From the NCBI GenBank assembly GCA_016928125.1, contig JAFGLK010000550.1, positions 1 through 5,169 on the forward strand: a stretch of 5,169 nt of DNA. The letters are read 5' to 3'. How positions within the stretch are numbered: the first letter of the stretch is position 1; the number at the start of each line of letters is the position of its first letter. This document shows positions 1 through 5,106 of the stretch, piece after piece. Below the pieces are notes generated by a model. The model was not told the origin of the DNA, made no database searches, and was given only the letters and a program-made list of their open reading frames with translations. Made by a program: the position numbers and the translations under genes. The stretch is from Anaerolineae bacterium. GTDB taxonomy: Bacteria > Chloroflexota > Anaerolineae > UBA1429.

Positions 1-543
1 CATGCCAGCGGCCTGCGCCGCCAGGGCGTCGGTCAGGCTATCGCCCACATAGCAAGTAGCGGTCGGTTTGGCGCCCAACTGGCCCGCGGCCAGGATCAGG
101 CCTTCTGGATCAGGTTTGAACTTGCGGACATCCTCGCCGCCCACGATGACGCGGAAAGCGCCTTCCAAGCTCTCGCGCCGCAGAGTCGTCTCGATGCGAT
201 AGCGGAACTTGGTCGAGACGATGGCCAGCGGAAGGTAGAGCGCCCTCAAGTGAGCCACTGCCTCGTGCACGCCGGGCAAGAGCACCGTGTGGGCGACCAT
301 GATCTGGTCGGCCCGCTCGATGAACAACCGTGCAAAGGCATCCATGGCCCGGCGATCGCGCTGGCCCGTCAACGCCAGGAAGGTCTCGTCCAGCGCCAGG
401 CCGATGGTACGCCGGATGGATGTCTCCGAGGCCGCCTCGAAACCGAGTTCGGCCAGGGCATAGTTGACACAGCGCACGATGCCCTCGGAAGAGTCCGCCA
501 GGGTATAGTCGAAATCAAAGATAACAGCCTGGATAGCTTGCAT
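1..543 (-). CDS. HAD-family phosphatase, phosphoglycolate phosphatase-like (3' end outside window)
   Basis: Soluble hydrolase of the haloacid dehalogenase superfamily, probably acting on a small phosphate ester through a phospho-aspartate intermediate. 181 residues are visible with no stop; related phosphatases run to roughly 215-225 residues, so about 35-45 are probably missing. Motif I is FDFDYTLADS at residues 9-18, with nucleophile Asp10 and acid/base Asp12. The following residue is Tyr13 where Gly is commonest. A helical cap fills about residues 19-85. Motif II is the Ser/Thr of IVSTK (108-112), motif III is Lys143 in KPDP (143-146), and motif IV is YVGDSLTD (165-172) with Asp168 and Asp172. 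The ATG at 543-541 has a GAAGGA ribosome-binding site 5 nt upstream. It lies 46 bases after the methyltransferase stop, probably in one transcript. Phosphoglycolate phosphatase and pyrophosphatase PpaX-type enzymes share these motifs, so the family is secure and the substrate is not. Confidence 0.88.
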   Translation of the reverse strand, partial: MQAIQAVIFDFDYTLADSSEGIVRCVNYALAELGFEAASETSIRRTIGLALDETFLALTGQRDRRAMDAFARLFIERADQIMVAHTVLLPGVHEAVAHLRALYLPLAIVSTKFRYRIETTLRRESLEGAFRVIVGGEDVRKFKPDPEGLILAAGQLGAKPTATCYVGDSLTDALAAQAAGM

Positions 544-548
544 GGTCG

Positions 549-564
549 TCCTTCGGTGTCGAAG
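549..564 (-). promoter_or_regulatory. Ribosome-binding site of the HAD gene, partly inside a small hairpin
   Basis: On the minus strand GAAGGA (554-549) lies 5 nt before the ATG and fixes the start. Four of its bases (GAAG) form part of the 3' arm of a perfect 5-bp stem, CTTCG/CGAAG (564-560 with 555-551) with a 4-nt ACAC loop. The hairpin could lower initiation unless it is melted. The upstream gene's stop is about 26 nt before it. The pairing is seen in the sequence; a regulatory role is inference. Confidence 0.5.
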
Positions 565-589
565 CGATATCTGGGGATTGGGCATACCT

Positions 590-1615
590 TTACTTGATCG
601 CGGTGATGGGTGGCTCTGACCAACCATACCAGGAAGCGCAGCCCATATCTCGGGCCAGGGCCGCGCGCACCGCTGGCTCGATCATGGCATCCACACTGGC
701 ACTGTCCCGAGGGCGCTGCGCCGCATCCAGGGCGTCGTAGATACGCCCGGCGGCTCGCTCGCCGCTGTCCGTGGCCACGGCGCTGCTGAATCCGACCTCC
801 CCAAGCCACCGCAGCCACGTCGAGCAGGCAGGGTGGCGAGTGGTCCACGTGGCCGCCTCATGGACGTGCTGCCGGAGGAATGTCAGGCTGCTGGGCACAA
901 GCTCGGCATAGCCGGGCAAGTCGTAGCCGCCCAAGCGGTCCTTCACAGCCGCCAGGGGCAGATCCAGGATCAGCCCCAGATGGCGGACAATCTCAGCGTC
1001 GATATGCCGCTCGAACAAGAGTAGCCTCGATCGGCCTATCCCCACGTTGCCCCAGTCAACATCCCGCTCCTCGCCATCCCGATAGCGCTCCAATGCCTCG
1101 TATCGGAGCCGAAGCCGTCCACCTGGCTTGAGCACGCGTTGAAGCTCGCGCAGCGTCGCCTGCGGATCGGGCGTCTGCTCAACCGAGGAGGCCGCCGTCA
1201 CGCCGTCAAAGGTCCCCTCGGCGAAGGGCAGGGCCTCTCCTGGAGGCACGTGCACAAAGGTCGCATTGTCAATGCCTAGACGGGCCGCGTTCTCCTGGCA
1301 CACGGACACCCGTCGGGGGCTGCCATCCACACCCACGACGCTGCTTACCCGTTCAGCCAATATGAGCGATGGCCAACCATCGCCCGGCCCAAAATCGAGC
1401 ACGCGCCCCGGGCCGACCGCCAGCGCGAAATCAAGGATGGCGCCGCGATCGCAGACATGGGGACGCACCGAGCCATCAAAGGCCACATAGATAACAGGCA
1501 AGCTGCGCCCCGATTGGGAATCCATGCGCTCGTACCAGAACTCGGCCGCGTTCGAGGCTGGGATCAGGCCAAGCTGCGCTGTGAGCCATTCAAGCGGGTC
1601 AGCAGAATAGGCCAC
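590..1615 (-). CDS. Class I SAM-dependent methyltransferase with an inserted region
   Basis: Predicted soluble methyltransferase of the Methyltransf_11/25 type; the substrate is unknown. The Rossmann core runs from about residue 57 to 172. Motif I is VLDFGPGDG (72-80), matching the D/E-x-G-x-G-x-G SAM-binding loop. The acidic residue ending strand 2 is Asp97 in GVDGS. The strand 4 region is FDGVTAASSVEQ (136-147), and LKPGGRLRL (162-170) is the usual loop and strand 5. About 90 residues (175-265), rich in Arg, Asp and Leu, follow strand 5. Then come WLRWLGEVGF (267-276) and SAVAT, which look like the last helix and strand of the fold, and a tail of about 55 residues. I do not recognise the insert or tail. 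The start is GTG (1615-1613), supported by GAGGT 4 nt upstream; a nearby ATG (1626-1624) is out of frame. No signal peptide or membrane helix is visible. The HAD gene follows after 46 bases, suggesting an operon. Confidence 0.85.
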   Translation of the reverse strand: MAYSADPLEWLTAQLGLIPASNAAEFWYERMDSQSGRSLPVIYVAFDGSVRPHVCDRGAILDFALAVGPGRVLDFGPGDGWPSLILAERVSSVVGVDGSPRRVSVCQENAARLGIDNATFVHVPPGEALPFAEGTFDGVTAASSVEQTPDPQATLRELQRVLKPGGRLRLRYEALERYRDGEERDVDWGNVGIGRSRLLLFERHIDAEIVRHLGLILDLPLAAVKDRLGGYDLPGYAELVPSSLTFLRQHVHEAATWTTRHPACSTWLRWLGEVGFSSAVATDSGERAAGRIYDALDAAQRPRDSASVDAMIEPAVRAALARDMGCASWYGWSEPPITAIK

Positions 1616-1670
1616 GGATACCTCATGCGTGCATGCAAAGCGATCTCACAGGTTGTCAGTCGTTATGCAC

Positions 1671-1676
1671 ATTATA
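1671..1676 (-). promoter_or_regulatory. Possible -10 element for the methyltransferase-HAD operon
   Basis: The minus strand reads TATAAT (1676-1671), a perfect -10 hexamer, about 55 bases before the GTG start. The sequence 17 nt upstream of it (TGGCGG) is a poor -35, and there is no extended -10 TG. If used, transcription would start near 1664 and give a leader of about 49 nt. It is the only strong -10 in the 267-base spacer, but without a -35 it is only a candidate, perhaps one needing an activator. Confidence 0.35.
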
Positions 1677-1863
1677 GCGGCAAGGTAGCTACGCCGCCAC
1701 ACGCCCACTCGCCCAACGGGGTTTCTCTGATCCAAGGAGGATGTCCACACGGGAAGCAAGGTGTCGCCAGAGGGGCCCGCGCGATGGGCCAATGCAACCC
1801 GGCCGGACCCTGCAACTAGCGCATCCTGAACGCTGGTCTCTGCAGAGCTCGGCCAGGGCGGTA

Positions 1864-1878
1864 TCGGGCGCGGCCCGA
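1864..1878 (-). terminator. Stem-loop just after the phosphorylase stop, no U-tract
   Basis: A perfect 6-bp inverted repeat, TCGGGC/GCCCGA with a 3-nt loop, begins 4 bases past the phosphorylase stop codon. On the minus strand it is followed by TACCGCC, not a run of T. It could be a 3' RNA-stabilising hairpin or a weak terminator, but it does not meet the usual intrinsic-terminator pattern. The rest of the spacer up to the methyltransferase start (1616-1863) is GC-rich with only short 5-bp stems, and I see no gene in it. Confidence 0.35.
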
Positions 1879-1882
1879 CAGC

Positions 1883-4471
1883 CTAGCTCGCCCAGAGCGA
1901 GAGCCCGGGCACGCCGGTGGTTGCGAGACTGGCGTGGTGAGGTGTCACCCGCACCGTGTAACCCAGCCGACCGCTGGATTTGCAGACCAGCGTGCCCACA
2001 AAGGTCGGCTCACCAGGCCCCTTCCGTCCTTCCTCAGAGGCGGGACGGAGAGCTGAGGCGTGCATCGGCGCCACCTGATACTCGCTGATGCCCCCCTCCG
2101 TGTCGATCGGACCGTAGTAGACCCGTACCATCACATCTTCTGCGGACAATTCGCCCAGATCGATCCTGGCCGTGACGCGAACCTCATCGCCGACGCTGCC
2201 GCCCTCATTCAGACTGCCCTCTACATCCACGATGCGAACCTGACCCCAATACTTTCGCACACGCTGGAGCCAGGCGGCGAGATCGCGACCCTCGTGGGCA
2301 TCGTCGGCTTGGAGCCTCGTGTAGCGCGTCGTCGCGGGCACATAGATACGCTCGGCGTACTCTTGCACCATGCGATGCGTGTTAAAGTAGGGCGCAATCT
2401 GCCGGATCGCCCCCTTCATCTTGGCGATCCATTCGCGCGGCAGGCCGTCGCTGCCGCGTCGATAGAAGAGCGGGATCACATCCTTTTCCAGCAAGTCGTA
2501 GAGCGCCTGGGCTTCGATCTCGTCGCCATACGCGTCATCCTCGTACGATTCGCCGCTGCCGATTCGCCAGCCCACGGAAGGGCTGTAGCCCTCGCGCCAC
2601 CACCCGTCGAGCGTGCTCAGGTTGAGCACGCCGTTGCCGGCCGCTTTCATCCCGCTGGTGCCGCTGGCCTCCAACCCTACTCGAGGCGTATTGAGCCAGA
2701 CGTCCACCCCCTGTACGAGATAGCGCGCCAGCGACATGTCATAGTCTTCTAAAAAGATCACATGGCGGCGGATGTCTTCGCGACGGGTGAGGTGAACGAT
2801 CTGGCGGATGAACTCCTTGCCGGGATTATCGCGCGGATGCGCTTTGCCGGCATAGAGGATCTGCACGGGCATATCAGGATCGTTGAGAATGCGCGAGAGG
2901 CGATCAGGATCGCGAAAAAGAAGCAGAGCGCGCTTGTATGTGGCGAACCGGCGGGCAAACCCGATGGTGAGGGCTTCGGGATTCAACACCTCGGTCGCCT
3001 CGGCCAACCCGCGAGGCGTCTCGCCGCGACGTTCAAACTGGCGGGCCAGCCTGTCTCGGGCCACGGCCACAAGGCGCTCGCGTCGGCGCTCGTGGCTACG
3101 CCAGAGTTCCTCATCCGGGATACGGTCCGCACGCTCCCAAAGGTCCAGATCCTCAGGACGCTCTGCCCAGCGCGGGCCCAGATAACGCAAAAGCAGATTC
3201 ACCATGTCATGAGACATCCAAGAGGCCATATGCACACCGTTCGTCACCGAGGTGATCGGCACCTCTTGGGCCGGCGTGCCGGGCCATAGATCGCGCCACA
3301 TGGCCCTGGCGACCTGGCCATGGAATTCGCTGACGCCATTGGCTGTGGATGAGAGGCGCAGGGCCAGCACCGCCATGGAGAACACGTCTCCGAAGCTGGC
3401 GTTGATGGGCCTGCCGAGGGCCAGAAAGCCCTCTCGCCCCAACTCGAGCTCATCATAGTAGTTTGACAGATAGCGATCGAGAAGATAGGTGGAAAAGCGA
3501 TCGATCCCGGCCGGGACAGGCGTGTGGGTTGTAAACACGTTGCCTGCCGAAGTCAGCTCAAGGGCTTCCTCGAAGGAGAACCCACGTTCCCGCATCGTCC
3601 TGCGGATGCGCTCGAGGGCCAGAAATGCGGGATGGCCGTCATTCATATGGCAGACGGTGGGGTCGATGCCCAAGGCGCTCAACGCGCGCAAGCCCCCCAC
3701 GCCAAGCACCAGCTCCTGCTGAATGCGCAGTTCCTCATCGCCTCCGTAGAGCTGGCCGGTGATATTGCGATCCTCAGGGCGGTTAGCCGGGATATTTGTA
3801 TCGAGAAAATAGATCGGCGTGCGCCCCACTTGGGCGCGCCACACCTGGGCCATGATCTCGCGGCCTGGGAATGCCACCCCCACCGTCACGGGTTTGCCAA
3901 GGCTATCGTGTTCGAGCTGGATCGGCAGGTTGTACAGATCGAGCAAAGGATAGGATTCTTGCTGCCAACCATCGGCATTGAGATATTGTCGGAAATAGCC
4001 TTGTTGATAGAGAAGGCTGACGCCGACCATCGGCAGCCCCATGTCGCTGGCTGCCTTGAGGTGGTCGCCGGCCAGCACGCCCAGGCCGCCTGAATACATG
4101 GCCATGCACTCAGTCAGGCCGAACTCGGCCGAGAAATAGGCAATCTGATGATTCATCAGGTCAGGATAGTGAATCTGGAACCAGGTATCGTTGCGACTCA
4201 TATAGTGGTTGAAATTCTGATAGACGCGCATCATCTGCGCCACAAAGCCATCGTCATGAGCGCTGTCGTTCAACCGCGCCTGTGCGACCTTGCCCAGCAT
4301 GAGCACGGGATTGTGATCAGCCTCCTCCCACAGATCGCGATCCAGGCGGCGGAAGAGATCTACCGCATCCAGATTCCAGGTCCACCAGAGATTGTAGGCC
4401 AGATCGCGCAAGGGTCTCAGTTGCGGGGGCAAAGAGGGTGTAACGGTGAACGTTCGATAGGGTCGCAGCAT
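1883..4471 (-). CDS. glgP: Alpha-glucan (glycogen/maltodextrin) phosphorylase, GT35, DUF3417-containing
   Basis: Cytoplasmic enzyme that phosphorolyses alpha-1,4-glucans to release glucose-1-phosphate, using pyridoxal phosphate. The 862-residue length fits the long bacterial group (TIGR02094, 'alpha-glucan family phosphorylases', Thermotoga AgpA type). The N-terminus (about 12-105) resembles DUF3417, with the signature LAYNLWWTWN (24-33). The catalytic core includes AYFSAEFGLTE (111-121), YSGGLGVLAGDHLKAASD (126-143), MNDGHPAF (276-283), TTHTPVPAGID (314-324), TNGVH (410-414) and GFARRFATYKR (504-514). The PLP-binding lysine is Lys609 in EASGTSGMK (601-609), followed by NGVLNLSTLDGWW (613-625). 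The last 120 or so residues form the family's usual strand-rich C-terminal region, ending GYTVRVTPHH, so the protein appears intact. The ATG at 4471-4469 matches the family start (MLRPYRTF). GAGGAG lies 10 nt upstream, a rather long spacing. No other glycogen gene is visible nearby, so the preferred glucan (glycogen or maltodextrin) cannot be told from context. Confidence 0.95.
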   Translation of the reverse strand: MLRPYRTFTVTPSLPPQLRPLRDLAYNLWWTWNLDAVDLFRRLDRDLWEEADHNPVLMLGKVAQARLNDSAHDDGFVAQMMRVYQNFNHYMSRNDTWFQIHYPDLMNHQIAYFSAEFGLTECMAMYSGGLGVLAGDHLKAASDMGLPMVGVSLLYQQGYFRQYLNADGWQQESYPLLDLYNLPIQLEHDSLGKPVTVGVAFPGREIMAQVWRAQVGRTPIYFLDTNIPANRPEDRNITGQLYGGDEELRIQQELVLGVGGLRALSALGIDPTVCHMNDGHPAFLALERIRRTMRERGFSFEEALELTSAGNVFTTHTPVPAGIDRFSTYLLDRYLSNYYDELELGREGFLALGRPINASFGDVFSMAVLALRLSSTANGVSEFHGQVARAMWRDLWPGTPAQEVPITSVTNGVHMASWMSHDMVNLLLRYLGPRWAERPEDLDLWERADRIPDEELWRSHERRRERLVAVARDRLARQFERRGETPRGLAEATEVLNPEALTIGFARRFATYKRALLLFRDPDRLSRILNDPDMPVQILYAGKAHPRDNPGKEFIRQIVHLTRREDIRRHVIFLEDYDMSLARYLVQGVDVWLNTPRVGLEASGTSGMKAAGNGVLNLSTLDGWWREGYSPSVGWRIGSGESYEDDAYGDEIEAQALYDLLEKDVIPLFYRRGSDGLPREWIAKMKGAIRQIAPYFNTHRMVQEYAERIYVPATTRYTRLQADDAHEGRDLAAWLQRVRKYWGQVRIVDVEGSLNEGGSVGDEVRVTARIDLGELSAEDVMVRVYYGPIDTEGGISEYQVAPMHASALRPASEEGRKGPGEPTFVGTLVCKSSGRLGYTVRVTPHHASLATTGVPGLSLWAS

Positions 4472-4524
4472 ACGCTATTCGCTCCTCGGGAAATGGGCTG
4501 CCTGTGGACTCGATCCAAAGGTAA

Positions 4525-4543
4525 CCCCCGCACTTTGCGGGGG
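4525..4543 (-). promoter_or_regulatory. GC-rich stem-loop in the phosphorylase leader
   Basis: On the minus strand CCCCCGC, loop AAAGT, GCGGGGG makes a perfect 7-bp all-G/C stem. It is followed by TTACCTTT, a poor U-tract. It lies between the putative transcription start (about 4594) and the ATG, so it should be in the mRNA leader. A smaller stem, TGGA/TCCA (4517-4505), follows it. It might act as an attenuator, a pause site or a stability element; I do not recognise a known riboswitch in this leader. The stem is certain as sequence, its role is not. Confidence 0.45.
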
Positions 4544-4600
4544 GTCTAGAAGGCACCTTGACCTGCGCTTGCAGCACCGCGCTTGACTCAGATAAAGCCT

Positions 4601-4629
4601 ATTATAGCGACTCGGTCAACATGCGGCAA
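4601..4629 (-). promoter_or_regulatory. Promoter P1 of the phosphorylase gene
   Basis: Minus-strand -35 TTGCCG (4629-4624), 17-nt spacer, and perfect -10 TATAAT (4606-4601). This is a good sigma70-type match (4/6 plus 6/6). The predicted start is near 4594, giving a leader of about 123 nt. A TTGACC sequence (4619-4614) also lies in the spacer, but only 7 nt from the -10, so it is not a usable -35; it could be a fortuitous match or part of a regulator site. Confidence 0.65.
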
Positions 4630-4658
4630 TTCATAGACATGCAGCGGATGAGAGTCAA
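4630..4658 (-). promoter_or_regulatory. Second, upstream promoter candidate P2 of the phosphorylase gene
   Basis: Minus-strand -35 TTGACT (4658-4653, 5/6), 17-nt spacer, -10 TATGAA (4635-4630, 4/6). The -10 directly abuts the -35 of P1, so the predicted start near 4623 falls inside the P1 -35. The bases upstream (4680-4659) are AT-rich and include ATAAAGAAT, which could serve as an UP element. It is weaker than P1 and may be chance, but the spacing is exact. Confidence 0.4.
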
Positions 4659-4798
4659 ATTCTTTATGATAATCTGAAATAGGCCTGTGAGCGTTCAATA
4701 GGATTTAGAGATTCTTTATTTTGCTCCAATCGGCTCGTTGTGCATTTCGCGTAGATTCTGGGCCCCTCATGCTTGAGCCCTACAAGATGCGTGTGGTG

Positions 4799-4838
4799 AG
4801 GCGATAGCGGCCTCGCAACGACGGAATCGCCTGTTTTT
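4799..4838 (+). terminator. Intrinsic-terminator-like hairpin with five T's, reading right
   Basis: AGGCGAT (4799-4805) pairs perfectly with ATCGCCT (4826-4832). Inside the 20-nt loop, CC-TCG/CGA-GG (4811-4824, one bulge) can pair further. One G then precedes TTTTT (4834-4838). The T-run is only on the rightward side; the minus strand continues CACCACAC. It therefore points to termination of a rightward transcript, although no rightward gene is visible upstream within the window. Confidence 0.5.
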
Positions 4839-4863
4839 GCGCTGAGACAGCCTGTGGTACAAT
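4837..4863 (+). promoter_or_regulatory. Possible extended -10 promoter, rightward
   Basis: TGG followed by TACAAT (4855-4863) makes an extended -10 with a 5/6 hexamer. The best -35-like sequence, TTGCGC (4837-4842), is at a short 15-nt spacing and overlaps the T-run of the preceding hairpin. Transcription would start near 4869-4871, within the hairpin that follows. It could be an additional distal promoter for the DUF177-like gene or drive a short RNA. Confidence 0.35.
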
Positions 4864-4866
4864 GTC

Positions 4867-4921
4867 GAGCCGCAGGACGACATATAGCGCATAGAGCCTG
4901 GGGCCTGCGGTTCTTCTTTAT
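4867..4921 (+). terminator. Long hairpin with U-rich tail, rightward
   Basis: GAGCCGCAGG (4867-4876) pairs with CCTGCGGTTC (4904-4913). Nine of the ten pairs are Watson-Crick and one is G-U, with a 27-nt loop. The 3' arm runs into TTCTTCTTTAT (4911-4921), a U-rich tail broken by C's. No such tail exists in the leftward direction. It resembles a terminator or attenuator; the large loop and interrupted tail lower my confidence. Confidence 0.4.
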
Positions 4922-4986
4922 GTACGCTCAGCCTTGCGAGATCGGGTATCGTGTCAACCCAAATGATAATCCGACCGAAGCAAGAC

Positions 4987-5007
4987 GGTATCGGGCATCG
5001 GGCATCG
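4987..5007 (+). repeat. Three tandem 7-bp repeats upstream of the DUF177 promoter
   Basis: GGTATCG, GGCATCG, GGCATCG are head-to-tail with no spacer, and end 5 bases before the -35. A further separate copy of GGTATCG lies at 4945-4951. The position just upstream of a strong promoter would suit a regulator-binding site, but a simple slippage repeat is equally possible. Confidence 0.5.
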
Positions 5008-5012
5008 TTTTC

Positions 5013-5041
5013 TTGACACAATATATGCCCGTGCGTATAAT
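5013..5041 (+). promoter_or_regulatory. Consensus housekeeping promoter of the rightward gene
   Basis: TTGACA (5013-5018), exactly 17 nt, TATAAT (5036-5041): a perfect match to the sigma70-type consensus in both hexamers and spacing. The predicted start is near 5048, giving a leader of about 59 nt before the ATG at 5107. Such a strong core promoter suits a highly expressed gene set, such as one including a ribosomal protein, or one held down by a repressor. Confidence 0.8.
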
Positions 5042-5048
5042 CAAGCTG

Positions 5049-5066
5049 ACATGCTCGCTAGCATGT
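5049..5066 (+). promoter_or_regulatory. Perfect inverted repeat at the predicted transcription start
   Basis: ACATGCT, 4-nt CGCT, AGCATGT: 7-bp perfect arms beginning at about +1 or +2 of the predicted transcript. As DNA it is placed like a repressor operator. As RNA it would form a 5'-terminal hairpin, which can protect an mRNA from decay. It does not match the LexA, CIRCE/HrcA or FapR sites I know. The symmetry is certain and the function is inferred. Confidence 0.5.
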
Positions 5067-5106
5067 GACGGGTAGCCTTAACATTTTGTCTGCCTGTGGG
5101 GGCGTC

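Larger units (their letters stand above)
4472..5106. other. Divergent intergenic region of 635 bases
   Basis: This stretch separates the leftward phosphorylase from the rightward DUF177-like gene. I find no convincing protein-coding gene in it: open frames in 4767-5021 and 4854-5075 lack family features and run across promoter and hairpin elements. It holds the phosphorylase leader and two promoter candidates (4472-4658), an AT-rich patch (about 4657-4725), an imperfect hairpin at 4751-4783 (GTAG/CTAC outer and CTCA/TGAG inner pairs), two terminator-like hairpins pointing right, and the promoter of the rightward gene. The separate elements are listed individually. Confidence 0.7.

Noticed and set aside
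369..848. 159-aa leftward open frame spanning the HAD-methyltransferase junction
   Set aside because: It overlaps both well-supported genes in another frame and has no recognisable motif; a shadow frame in GC-rich DNA.
1774..1790. GGCCC/GGGCC 5-bp hairpin between phosphorylase and methyltransferase as a terminator
   Set aside because: The stem is short with a 7-nt loop and no T-run in either direction; such stems are expected by chance in GC-rich spacer.
1734..1819. Strong Shine-Dalgarno-like AAGGAGG (1734-1740) followed by ATG at 1741
   Set aside because: The ATG touches the Shine-Dalgarno with no spacing, and the frame runs into the 3' end of the phosphorylase antisense with low-complexity Arg/Ala/Pro content.
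2060..3289. Two long rightward open frames (230 aa at 2060-2752 and 175 aa at 2762-3289) antisense to the phosphorylase
   Set aside because: They lie wholly opposite a conserved catalytic gene, show no family motif, and are expected from the codon bias of the sense strand.
4495..4560. tRNA-like arrangement in the phosphorylase leader (GGATCGAGTCC resembling a T-arm)
   Set aside because: The stem is only 4 bp with a 5-nt loop, the invariant TTC is missing, and no acceptor, D or anticodon arms can be formed around it.
4767..5075. Small open frames at 4767-5021 (leftward) and 4854-5075 (rightward)
   Set aside because: They cover the hairpins and the consensus promoter of the next gene, have no clear ribosome-binding site and no recognisable features.
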